Under the pieces are notes generated by a model. It worked only from the letters and a program-made list of their open reading frames with translations. It was not told the DNA's origin and ran no database searches. Positions 48,150 through 58,802 of a stretch of 64,000 nucleotides of DNA are shown one piece after another. Positions within the stretch are counted from its first letter, which is position 1. Each line of letters opens with the position of its first letter. Origin of the DNA: Cycas panzhihuaensis (Eukaryota > Cycadophyta); the NCBI GenBank assembly GCA_023213395.1, contig CM041465.1:98029741-98093740 (forward strand). Reading direction: 5' to 3'. The translations under genes and the position numbers were made by a program.

Positions 48150-49560
48150 TTCCCAAGGCTATTCACGTGCTTGGGGTCGTTCGACTTTCGAAGGGCACCT
48201 ACCCAACCTTTGGGAAGGGTAAACCCTTCTCCCGTCGTGGGCGAGCTCCATCGGATCATTGCGGGAATGTCCTTGATGGGCGTTCGAGGAGTTATCACGA
48301 CAGCGGGCCCTCCTCTGGAAGCTTTAGGATCGGGAGATGTGTGCACATCACGCTTTGGGCGTCGCCCAGGTGGCGGACCCACTATTTCCTTGATCCTAAG
48401 GATCTTCCTCCGTAGGTGAGCAGGAGCGTCGGTGGAACTTCCATTCACCATCACGATCGTCGCTGATTGTACCCTCAGAAGAGCTGTCGACAACGGCTCT
48501 TAGTCGATACCATGCCCTTGCGTGTTATGCAAGAGCTTGGTATCTCATATGGAACCGTTCACTGGCGATGCCAAGTATGTGGTGGCGAGAAGACCCCTCT
48601 CGGATGCATCGCGATTAGCTCACCCTTGGGGGCAAAACAGTTCTTCTTAGATGTTGTAGTCCTCGGCGTTGGCGTGGATTACAACCTCCTTCTAGGTCGC
48701 CCATGGCTCGACCAAATGGGGCCGTGTGTTCGACCCTTTGGGGGCGGCTTAAATTCGTCCATGGCCGGACGAATGAGAGTGGTTCCCGTGAGCGCCCTTT
48801 GCCCAAACAAACTTCGTTATGCCAATTCGGCAAACCAAGATTCACCCACTCACGCCTCGGCTTGTTCAATTGGTATACCCAATCGTCGGAAGAAGATCCC
48901 ACATCTTCCCTTCCTAGTCTCGCGTTTTGCCCTATTGGCGTCGGGAGTTATGGGTACCTTGCTTCGTTCGTGATGATGAATCGCAGCGGAGCGAGGTTAT
49001 CTCCACCCATTTCTTTCCTTCACCGATGGGTGGTACTGTCTCGCTCTAGACCCTCGTTTGGAACCTCTCGTTGGTGAGACTAGCCCCTCGTGCGTGTCAC
49101 ACACCATCGCTCGTCTTGACACTTGGAAATCGGTTCTTCTTTTCATTACCCGCGGTGATGGTTTTGAGGAATTGCCTTTCGCTCCTCTCGAGGAGCCTCT
49201 TTCTTTTCCTTGGTTCCATGAAGGAGTTGAAGCGTCCAGATGATCACCCGGTCCGTTGCTCCTTTCCTTCTAGCGCTTCTTCTACTCGAAATAAGGTCAT
49301 CCATGGGGTGGACTATTTCGAGGATGATGGCTCTATTTGGAAACACCTAGCGGGCCTTGCACCTAATCGCCTTACGGTCTGCCACCAGGCTCGGTCAGGA
49401 AGATCCTTGCGATCGGATCACGCTCGCCGTCGATCCCCTCTCCTATTCCTCCTCCTCCGGGTTGATCTTGCCCCTCTTCACTTTGAAGAGGCAATGCCAT
49501 GTGCATGGGGAATTCAAGGCGTAGTCTTGGCCGGGCAAGGTCATTAGGGTTGAGGCGGAA
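48150..49560 (+). pseudogene. E4 protease and linker
   Basis: The protease site VDNGS is exact at 48486-48500, followed by a frameshift. MPLRVMQELGISYG, DVVVLGVGVDYNLLLGRPW and LDQMG follow at about 48510-48720, in the same order as E3R. The linker ends with VDYFEDDGSIWKHLAGLAPN near 49310-49365. Confidence 0.72.
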
Positions 49561-49639
49561 TGCTCTCTGATGAGATTAGGGAATATTCCCTTACATTTTG
49601 GGAATTTGAGACATTTTCGCGTGGGATTATCTTGACATG

Positions 49640-50980
49640 AAGGAATCGACCCCTCGATTGTCACCCATAACCTCACCACCCTTCACAGGCGCCGATCACA
49701 TGGCGGAAGCGGCGTCCTCTTCACAAGCTCTGGCCGTCGAGATGGAGGTTGAAAAGCTTACGGATGTTGGGCTTGTTACTTCTATTGATTACCCTAAGTG
49801 GGTCTCTAATATTGTTCCGGGTTGCCAAAAGAGCAGGGCAATCGCATATCGTCGATTTCGTGATATCAACAACGCTTGTCTAAGGACAATTTCCGCTACC
49901 CTTCTTAGATCAAATCATTGATCGCTTGGCCGGATTCAGTGATGTCCTTAATGGGCGGCTTCTCGGTTACAACCAAATTGATTTCCCAGAAGGCCGCCAT
50001 AAGGCGGCCTTCACTACTCCACTGGGTACCTTCGCCTACAAGGCGATGCCCTTTGGCCTTAAAATGCGGTGCTACGTATCAAAGAGCCATGCACTTCATC
50101 TTCCACGACCTCATCAGCGACACGTTGGAGGTCTTCATAGACGATATGATGGGTCTTTCTCGCGTGAGCCCATCACCCTTGAGCTTGCGTGCCATCTTCT
50201 CACGATCTTGCGGTATCCGTCGATCTTAATCGCTCAAATGTGTGTTTTGGTCACTTGGGTAAACTCCTTGGGTTCCTTGTATCCAAACAAGGAATTGGAT
50301 CGACCACGACAAAGTCGAGGCGATCCTCGACATCTTAGCCTCCACAGAACTCAGCGGCGGATCAAGTCGTTTCTAGGTAGGCTCGGTTTCCTTAAGCGCT
50401 TCTGGCGACTTGGCTGTGAGCTAAACCCCTTACGAACTGTTGAAGAAGGAGCTCCTTTTGCACAGTCGACAAGACCCAAAAGGCCTTGAAGGACTCGAGG
50501 AAGCCACGGCTTGGCTCCTACGTTAGCGCCTCCCAGGTCGATGGGCCCTTCGTTTGTATACCTCGGCGTGGCGAGTCCTTGGGCGCTATGCTCGCTCGGG
50601 AGGATGACTTAGGAGGCCGGAGAGGCTATATATTTCATCGGTCGTACCCTTGTGGGCTGCCGATTTAACTATTCCCTAGAGAAGGAATGTCTCTCCTTGG
50701 TCTCTGTGACCCGAAGTTTAGGCATTACTTGCTCGGCAATACTAAGGTGATCATTCAATCAGATCCTTGAGATACTTACTAACTCGTTCGGACTTGACGG
50801 GTGGCTGGTCGTCGTTGAGCTGTCCTACTCAAGAATTTGATCTCCTTATCGTTAGCAGGAAATCAAAGAAGGGCATGATGGTGGTAGAGCAACTTTGCAG
50901 ACACCCCTATCCCTAACTCCTTTGATACTCCGTTGATGACTCTCTCCCAGATGAGTCTATCACGGCGATCAGGGAGTTCG
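49640..50980 (+). pseudogene. E4 reverse transcriptase and gypsy RNase H
   Basis: KLTDVGLVTSIDYPKWVSNI starts RT near 49755. HKAAFTTPLGTFAYKAMPFG is near 50000-50055 and FIDD at 50134-50145. IKSFLGRLGFLKRF is near 50357-50400. The RNase H end reads SRKSKKGMMVVEQL near 50865-50905, so the last catalytic place is Glu. Several frames are needed. Confidence 0.75.
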
Positions 50981-52183
50981 TCCCCATCCACTCCCGATAA
51001 TGGGTGAGTGCGGTGACATAGTCACGGTATCTCACCACGGTAATCGCCCGCGCTAGTAACAAAGTTAAATCTCGCATCAGGACTTACGCTCGGCAATACC
51101 TCCTCGTGGGACGGTATTGTACAAGAGGTCCTTGATGGGATCCTTCTCATTGCATCACCGGTGATAGGCAAGCCGAATGCCACCACGGCATTTGTGGGGT
51201 CACTTTGGGGGCGATCTATGGCTCGAGAGGATCCTCCGTATGGGCTACTTTTGGCCATCTCTTTTTAAAGGCATACGCCTTTGTCTTTGAAATGTCGGCG
51301 ATGTCGAGAGCATGCCAACATTTCCCATGTGCCTTCGAGACTTTGCACCCTATTGTTTCGCCATGGCCTTTCGCTCGGTGGGATTAGACCTCATCGGGGC
51401 TATTTCCCTCCGTCGTCGCGGCACAAGTTCATCTTGGCGCCACGGAGTATTTTACCAAATGGCGAGGCCATCCCTTTGATCACTACCCGGCAAAGCGATT
51501 GCCACATTCATCTATCGGCACATCGTTTGCGCTTGGGATTAGGATGTCACGATTACCAACAATGGAACCCCCTTTTGTAATAAGGAGGTGGATGAGCTTT
51601 GCGAGAAGTTTAAAATCTCCCATAAGACTTCCTCTCCTTACTACCCTCAGGCAAATGGCCAGGTGGAGTCTTTTAACAAGACTCTTATCAACATTCTCAA
51701 GAAAGCAGTCGGTCAATCCCAAAGGGATTGGCACCTTCATTGCCCTCAGCCTTATGGGCTTATCGTACGTCTGATTCGCAGGAATGACCCGTTCTCCACG
51801 GTCTCACGGGAGGCGGTACTCCCATTGGAGGTGGAGATTCCTTCCTTGCAGTCTCCTTGAGGTTTCATCGGCGATGAGTCGATCCGTCGAGTGCCTTTCT
51901 TTGGACCTCGAAGCTTTGGATGAAGGCGGCTTAGCGCTATCGGGCTAACCTAGCATCAAGCCCGTTCACAAAGGGCCCACGATAAACACTGCGTTCCGCC
52001 CTTTGTTTCTGGGACTATGTCCTCAAGCTCGAATATCTCCATGGCCGTTTGACCAAATTCCAACCGGTGGGTCGGTCCTTTGTCATTATCGAATCTCTCG
52101 ATAATGGTGCCTATAGGATAGCCACCACGGAGGGGCTCGAATTTGAGAAAGTTAATGGGATGTTCCTTAAGTTTTACGCTTGA
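50981..52183 (+). pseudogene. E4 integrase
   Basis: The best segment is at 51588-51725: DELCEKFKISHKTSS, YYPQANGQVESFNKTLINIL and KKAVGQSQRDWH, including the catalytic Glu in QVESF. The zinc part is near 51265-51320 (KCRRCREHANISHVPS). VLPLEVEIPSL is near 51820. The C-terminal end stops at TGA 52181-52183 after LKFYA, matching the E1 and E2 ends. Confidence 0.75.
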
Positions 52184-52924
52184 CCCTTGATCCCTCGCCT
52201 GCTCAAACGAGCCTAAACTACCATCTTAGGTTGTCCCCATTCTTCCAGCGTGTAGAATGGCTATTTAAGATGGACCCGCTTTGTCTCTCTGATTCGTCCG
52301 GAACCCGCGTTCCGTATCCTCTCGGGAACCTTGGTCCTCTCGCTTGGGCATCTCCCAGCCGGAGGGCGCTTGAAACGTGTTGCCCCTCTTTCTGTCTGGC
52401 GTTTCCTTCGCATATCCGTTATGCTCTCCTGCGAGACATGTATGCCTACCTTCCTAACCTCACACCTCCATGTCGTCCAGCTCACGGCGTGTGTGTGTGC
52501 CCATTAGGTGTGTGGTTATACATGGAAGGAAGCGTGTGCATCATACAATAAAATGTTCATAACATGAATCACCTACTACACAACATAACACTCACAACAC
52601 ACGATAAATATACATATCATCCACACGTCATGCCTGACATCTCATATCCGAATGGGGTTCCAATCACCCCATGCATATATACATATCAAAATCTTGTCAT
52701 CGTACATCACAGGAAGCCGGTGTCCTTGCGGGGGTACAATCATATGGCCCTATATATGACCCACAGGCCGTGCTTTCCTCTAAACTATCCATCCATGTCC
52801 TCTTCTTGTGGCCCGCTCTGGGCGCCTCATTCTTAGGTCCTCCTACCCTTAGCCACCTGTTATACATTTTCTAAGTGTTGCCTTCATCACCTTTGGTCAT
52901 CTGCTTGGATTTTGTGTCACCTAT
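52184..52924. other. E4 short spacer between integrase and second RNase H
   Basis: Contains the conserved hairpin GGGGTTCCAATCACCCC at 52654-52670 beside a CATATATACATAT tract. About 4 kb present in E3L at this place, including the antisense gene, is absent. Confidence 0.6.
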
Positions 52925-53300
52925 GTGCATCTACATCTTCTGAAGCGGCGGAGCGCGGTAACCCTGAACCTTGACCATTGCGTGGATTCTCTGACCCTTC
53001 AGTTATGATCTCCTCGCTCTGGGATCTTCCTCCGGAGGCTACCAACAATGAAGCCGAGTATCGGTGTCATGAAGCCCTTCCGGTGCCCTTCGTTTCCATC
53101 GCGGACCCATTGTTTTGCTCTGCGACTCTCAAGTTGTGGTGTCTCATCTCACCCAGGTCTCTAGGTGCGATGCCCTCACTTGAGGACTCTTGCTTGCCGC
53201 GGATCCCTCGGCCCGTTTCTCTTCTGTTGATATCCGGCATATCCCTCGGGCTCTCAGCGGGGCGGATAGCCTTGTTCGCCTCATCCTTGGCGCCTTTATC
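52925..53300 (+). pseudogene. E4 second (archaeal-type) RNase H
   Basis: GGARGNPEP-like start near 52945 (the TD pair is lost to an indel). PPEATNNEAEYRCHEA follows, with the motif Thr codon at 53041 and an intact Glu. CDSQVVVSHLTQV has the Asp codon at 53124-53126. SSVDIRHIPRALSGADSLVR has the last Asp codon at 53265-53267. The second and later motifs are in different frames and one TGA intervenes. This copy shows the C-terminal half best and confirms the domain lies between integrase and the 3' LTR on the sense strand. Confidence 0.78.
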
Positions 53301-53705
53301 TCGCCCTGGCCAGTCCACAGGTCTTGCTTGGCCTTCCGTCGCCCAAGCCTCGGTGGTTGGTCGCTCGCTTCAGTGATCTGCTTTCGCACCGAAATCGGGT
53401 TGCTAACGAGGTAAAACTATGGTACCCACCATTTGTTCCCCATGTGGTCTGCATGCTCCTTTGCATTCATTGTGGTGGGCGGCCCCTACTTTGTCTCTTT
53501 CTCCCGATCGGTTTCGGGTGGCTCATAGGCGGCCCTACGTTGTCTCCACCGTGGCTTTCGTATCCGCAGCGTTCGCCACGACACTCATGGCACCCTTGCC
53601 TCTTGATCGATCTTGATTGATATATCTATATACACATGTACTCTTGGCGGTTGTGTTGCGGCGTCGCCATCGCATCGAGCTTCGGCGAGGCTCTGTTGCC
53701 AGGCG
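53301..53705. other. E4 spacer between second RNase H and 3' LTR
   Basis: Noncoding; aligns in reverse with 37225-37639. No clear polypurine tract remains before the LTR (TTGCCAGGCG). Confidence 0.55.
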
Positions 53706-56217
53706 TGTTTCCGGCTTCACGGAATGGATACGGAATCAGGCTCGGGTAAGTGCGGTATGTCTCTAGCATTATCATCACTTTTATTCTTGATTATGCCTTA
53801 CGTATTTGCATGTGTATGACTTTGTGGGCGGCACGGTCGTCGTCCACACCTATGTTTAGCCTATGGCGACTATAGCGAGGGCACACTCTTAGCGAGTGTG
53901 GCACCACAGTGACCGTATTACTTCCATCGCCCTCCTCTCTCACAGGATCCACCGGGTTTGCGCCACCTCCACCGTGTGATGTCTCATCGTCGCTTGGCTA
54001 GCTTGCCACCTCATTTGGGGTCCCATTTACGCTCCAGTGGGCCCGTTTCTTGGCTTATACGCTCTCGGGTGGGTGTTTTAGTTGTCCTTTAGCCTTTTGA
54101 CGTTTGCCCCGACTGGACGGTTGGTGGGCCCCATTTGTGTCTCAGTGCGTCTGCCGGAATCTTGGCCGAATCTTGTGATGCTGAATTTTCAGGCATTTGG
54201 AATATTGTGATCCGCTAAAGTTTCCGTGATGCAGCTGTCTGCTTGTTTTTAAAATCCGTGGTGGCAATTTCGCATTTATTGCGAAGCGCCACGTGGTTCG
54301 CCTTTTCTCCCTCGGTAGTACCTATTCGCGTACTTTAGGGTTTTGCTTTAGTACTTAAACATCTTTTGGCTCGTTTTCAAGGATCTTTTGGACTCACTTT
54401 TGGATTTACTCTCAGGAGGAACACTCTCTGCTCTGCTCTCTTCTCTTTGTTTCTTCTGCCATGGACTGCACTCTTCATCTGACCTTGACTCTCCTTTGGC
54501 TTGGTGAGACATTCTCTCGGCCCTCAAGCCTGGAGAGGGCCCCTTTGAAGCAGTTTCGGTGTTTTCTACCAGGCGATCCACGAGTTCCCGTTTGCGGTGT
54601 TTCAGTTCCACCTCCATAGCAGGGGCCCCAGCACCTTCTATTCGAATCTGGCATTTGTTCCGGCCCTTCTTGACTATCTTTTGGGGCAAACCCCTTGCCT
54701 CCCTTTCAGTACTCTTCACTTTGTATTTATTCTTTTGTGATATTTATGCTTGACTTATTTGTTCTCACTTGTTGCTTGAGAGTTGGTTTCCTCCCTCTTG
54801 AGGGCTATTTGCTCTCCCTCTGCTTCTTACTGCGTTCTTTGTCAAGCGGCGTTGAGGTTGCATAGGCTTTGGACAGAGGTGGGTGGATTCGCACCACACC
54901 ACGCTCCCTAAGCGGCTCAAAGCCCTCAAAGCCTCCCTCTCGCCCGTGCTACTCTTGGCTTGCAAACAAGGGTTCAAGGCTCCCCTTGGTTGCCCAAACC
55001 GGTATCACAAGTTGCAGTGATTTGGGACCCTTTATTCAGTTTGGGTGCCATCCATAGGCCCCAGCGGGTTCTTCTCCACCTTTGCTCCCGGTTGCGGTTT
55101 GCTCCCGTAGCATCCGGTTCCCGTGGGTGTCTTTGGGTCTTTCTTGCCCTTTCTTGCGGTAGTTTTCCGGCCTTGAGTCTTGACTTTCTCCTCGTGCCCG
55201 TGGCTCTTGGGGAGAGGTTTGGGCACCATTTGCGGGAGGTAGGCCACTCAGGGCTTACCTTGTTGTTTCCTTTCATTTGGATCGTTCTTCTTTGGTATTT
55301 TCCTTATTGGACTAACATTGACGCATGTATATGTAGACTCTCTTTTATGTTGCTAGACATATATTGCTAGATCTTTGTGTTGCATGTAGGCGTTCTCCCC
55401 TCGGCAGGAGGGAGACCTTTGTTGCTTACAGGTACTCGGGACGCGCGGAGAACGTTGCCCGTTGCCCCCTTCCACCGGTAAGCGTCCCTTGCATGTGTCA
55501 TATTTTATGCTATCTCATTTGCTAGTCAGCGTTTCTTTCCTTCCTTCGGTATCGCATTTACTTTTCCTGGGGAAGGTAAGGAAGCCCCTTTTAAACTTCT
55601 TGCTACATCTCACATCCGATGCAGCTGCTTGAGTGGTTGGGTGCTCCTCCTGAAGGCTACGCCATCTCTCGCGCCCTCAGCCCAGGTGCACGCTTTGTTC
55701 CCCTTCGCACCTTTTTTTACCTTTTATTCCTTTCCTAGTAATTAGAACATCGAAGATTAAGAAGGAAAATTGCCTTTTTTGTATTGGTTTGCGATTTGTT
55801 TGCCTTGTTGCATGTACTTTTGTTATTCGTAGGAAAGGTTGTAGGAGTCTTCTTCTCTCTTACCCTTCCTCCCTCTTCCTTAACCGCGCGAGCGCCTTGC
55901 TTCCCGCATCGCTCGTATACCCGGTTAGATTGCATAGGATTGTTCTTGGCCTATCCTTATTAGGTTCTTTCTCTCTCCCTTCTGGCCACCCAAGGGTGGG
56001 AGGGGCCTACTCCCAGGTCAACCCGGGTTCGTCCTACGTATCTTCGCCCTTCGCTCTGAAGGGTCACCCAGTAGTAGCCATACTCCATTGCAGATCCCGA
56101 ACTCGCTCCGGCCGCAGGCGCTCTGCGTGTAGTTGCTTGCCTTGTAGGTTCCACTTCCTCCCGTTTCGTCACCATCTCTCCCGCGCTGTCGGCGGTTATC
56201 CGTAGCGGTAGCGTCCA
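53706..56217 (+). repeat. E4 3' LTR
   Basis: 2512 bp, TGTTTCCGGC to CGTCCA, aligned with 43089-45675. It is followed by CAA and then E3R integrase sequence. Confidence 0.85.
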
Positions 56218-56220
56218 CAA

Positions 56221-57240
56221 CCCATCGGGGTTTGAACTTGGTCAAGCGGTCATGGAGATACTCGAGCTTGAGGACGTGGTCCCCAGAAAGCAAAGGGCGA
56301 GAACGAAGATGTTTATCGTAGGCCCTTTATGAGCAGGCTTTGGATGCCGTGTTAGCGATAAGCGCTGGCGTCTCTCATCCAAAGCTTGAGGTCCAACAGG
56401 CAGCTGACGGATCGACTCTTCGTCGATGAAACCTCGAAGGGAGACTCGCAAGGAAGGAATCTCCACCTCCAGCGGGAGTACCGCCTCAGTACCGTAGACC
56501 AGGGAGAACAGGGTCATTCCAGTGGCAGAACGAATAGAGGTACAGTAAGCCCACAAGGCGGAGGGTAACTGAAGGTGCCAATCCTTTTGGGATTGAGCAA
56601 CGGTTTTCTTGAGAATGTTGACAAGAGTCTTATTAAAATACTCTACTTGGCCATTTGCCTGAGGGTAGTAAGGGGAGGAAGTCTTGTGAGAAATTTTAAA
56701 CTTCTCACAAAGTTCATCTATCTCCATATTACAGAAAGGAGTTCCGTTGTCAGTGATTAGGACGTCCGGAATTCCAAAACGGAAAATGATGTGCTGGTAA
56801 ATGAACGTAGCAATCGCTTTACCAGGGGTAGTGATCAAGGGAATGGCCTCCGCCCATTTGGTAAAATACTCTGTGGTAGTTAAGATAAACTTGTGCTGCG
56901 ACGACGAAGGCGGGGAGATAGCCCCAATGAGGTCTAGTCCCCACTGAGCAAAAGGTCATGGCGAAACAATGGGATGCAGGGCCTCGGAAGGCACATGGGA
57001 AATGTTAGCGTGTTCCTGACATCGCCGACATTTCATTGCAAAGGCGTGAGCATCTTTAAAGAGGGACGGCCAGAAATAACCCATGCGAAGGATCCTCTGA
57101 GCCATAGACTGACCCCCAAAGTGACCTCCACAAATACCGTGGTGGCATTCGAAGTACACAGTCGGCTTCACGGTAGTGATGCAGTAGAGGAGGATCCCAT
57201 CGAAGGACCTCTTGTACAATACCTCATCCACGAGGAGGTA
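56221..57240 (-). pseudogene. E3R integrase, nearly intact
   Basis: The zinc-binding part shows H and C ligands in VYFECHHGICGGH and MKCRRCQEHAN. The catalytic triad is complete: WGLDLIG (Asp at 56932-56934), LITDNGTPF (Asp at 56749-56751), GQVEYFNKTL (Glu at 56641-56643). The last two are 35 residues apart, as in D,D35E integrases. Defects are a TAA at 57241-57243 where the frame enters from RNase H, a TGA at 56956-56958 in place of a Trp, and loss of the C-terminal end at 56221 where E4 joins. Otherwise the frame is continuous with the upstream pol segment. Confidence 0.85.
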
Positions 57241-58767
57241 TTACCTGGCAGAAGTTCGGATACGAGATCTAACTTTGCTACTGGCGTCGGGGCGGTATTG
57301 CTGCTGTGTAAGATACCGCACTATGTCACCATACCACTCATCGTCGACGAGTGGATGGGGAGAGGCTCCCTGAATCGTCAAGATAGACTCATCGGGGAGA
57401 GAGTCGTCAACGGGAGCACCAAAGGAGTTAGGGATAGGGACGTTCGCGAGTTGCTCGGCCACTATCATTCCCTTCTTTGATTTCCGATTAACGATATGGA
57501 GGTCGAATTCTTGGAGTAGGACTGCCCAACGACCAGGCCTACCCGTCAAATCTGAACGAGTTAGCAAGTGTCGCAAGGGATCGGATTGAACGATCACCTT
57601 GGTGGTGTTGCCGAGTAAGTAGTGTCTAAACTTCTTGGTCGCATGGACCAAGGAGAGGCACTCCTTCTCAGCAGGGGAATAGTTAAGCTCAGCAACCACG
57701 AGAGTGCGACTAATGAAATATATAGCTCTCTCGGTTCCCGAGTCATCTTCCTGAGCTAGTATAGTGCCCAAGGATTCGTCAGTCGCCGAGGTGTATAGGA
57801 CGAAGGGCCTATCGAATCGAGGAGGCGCCAACGTAGGAGCGGAAGCTAGGGCTTCCTTAAGTCCTTCGAAGGCCTTTTGGGTCTTGTCAGACCAGGCAAA
57901 AGGAGCTCCCTTCTTTAATAGGTTCGTGAGGGGTTTAGCGCTCACAACGAAGTTGGCTAAGAAGCGCCTAAGAAAACCAAGCCTCCCTAGAAACGACTTA
58001 ATCTGTCGTTGAGTTCTAGGCAACGGCATGTCAATGATTGCCCTGACCTTGTCAGTCAATCTGAATTCCTTGTTTGGATACAAGGAAACCAAGGAGTTTA
58101 CCCGAGGTAACGGCAAATACACACTTGAGCGGATTTAGACTGACGTGATACTTGCGGCATCGTGAGAAGATGGCGTGCAAGTCGGATGGGTGATGGGCCC
58201 TGACACGGGAGAGACCCATCATATCGTCCATGAAGACCTCCGATGTGCTATCAATGAGGTCATGGAAAATGAAATGCATGGCTCTTTGGTAAGTAGCACC
58301 TACATTCTTAAGGCCAAAGGGCATCGCCTTGTAGGCGAAGGTACCCCAAGGAGTAGTGAAGGCCGTCTTATGGCGGTCTTCGGGAGAAATCTGAATTTGG
58401 TTATAGCCAGAGAAGCCGTCCATTAGAGACATAACTTCAAATCCGGCGATGTGATCAATAATTTGATCGAGGAAGGGTAACGGGAAATTGTCCTTGGGAC
58501 AAGCATTATTGATGTCGCGAAAATCGACACATATACAGATTGCCCCGTTATTTTTAGAAACCGGGACAATGTTGGAGACCCACTTAGGGTAGTCATTGGA
58601 AGTGATAAGCCCAGCGTCCAAGAGCTTCTCAACCTCCATCTTGACGGCGGTAAAGAGCTTCGAGTGAAGGGACGCCGGTGCAAGGCGGCGCCAGGAATGG
58701 TGGTGAGGTTATGAGTGACAATGGAGGGGTCGATTCCCTTCATGTCAGCATAATCCCATGCAAACAC
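57241..58767 (-). pseudogene. E3R reverse transcriptase and gypsy RNase H
   Basis: RT lies at 58052-58639: GLITSNDYPKWVSNIVPVS, FRDINNACPKDNFPLPFLDQ, SLMDGFSGYNQIQISPEDR, KAMPFGLKNVGATYQRAMHF. The active box is FMDD at 58223-58234. A frameshift near 58060 (after KQGIQID) leads to the 293-codon frame 57241-58122 with thumb and RNase H: TSATDESLG, YSPAEKECLSLV, IVQSDPLRHLL. RNase H ends SKKGMIVAEQLAN, Glu (codon 57454-57456) where Asp is usual. A second frameshift lies near 58650. Apart from these the region is well kept. Confidence 0.88.
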
Positions 58768-58802
58768 GTCTCAGAACTCCTGGAACAGAAGGGAGTACTC
58801 CC

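Larger units (their letters stand above)
43089..56217 (+). mobile_element. E4: full-length Ty3/gypsy Tat-like element, plus strand
   Basis: 13.1 kb with two LTRs (2587 and 2512 bp), PBS, gag, protease, RT, RNase H, integrase and second RNase H in order. It lies head-on inside integrase sequence of the minus-strand E3. It lacks the antisense gene: only about 740 bp separate the integrase stop from the second RNase H. CpG is plentiful, but every domain is broken by frequent 1-3 base indels, so no protein longer than about 190 residues remains open. Substitution-type nonsense is less dominant than in E1 and E2. Confidence 0.85.
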
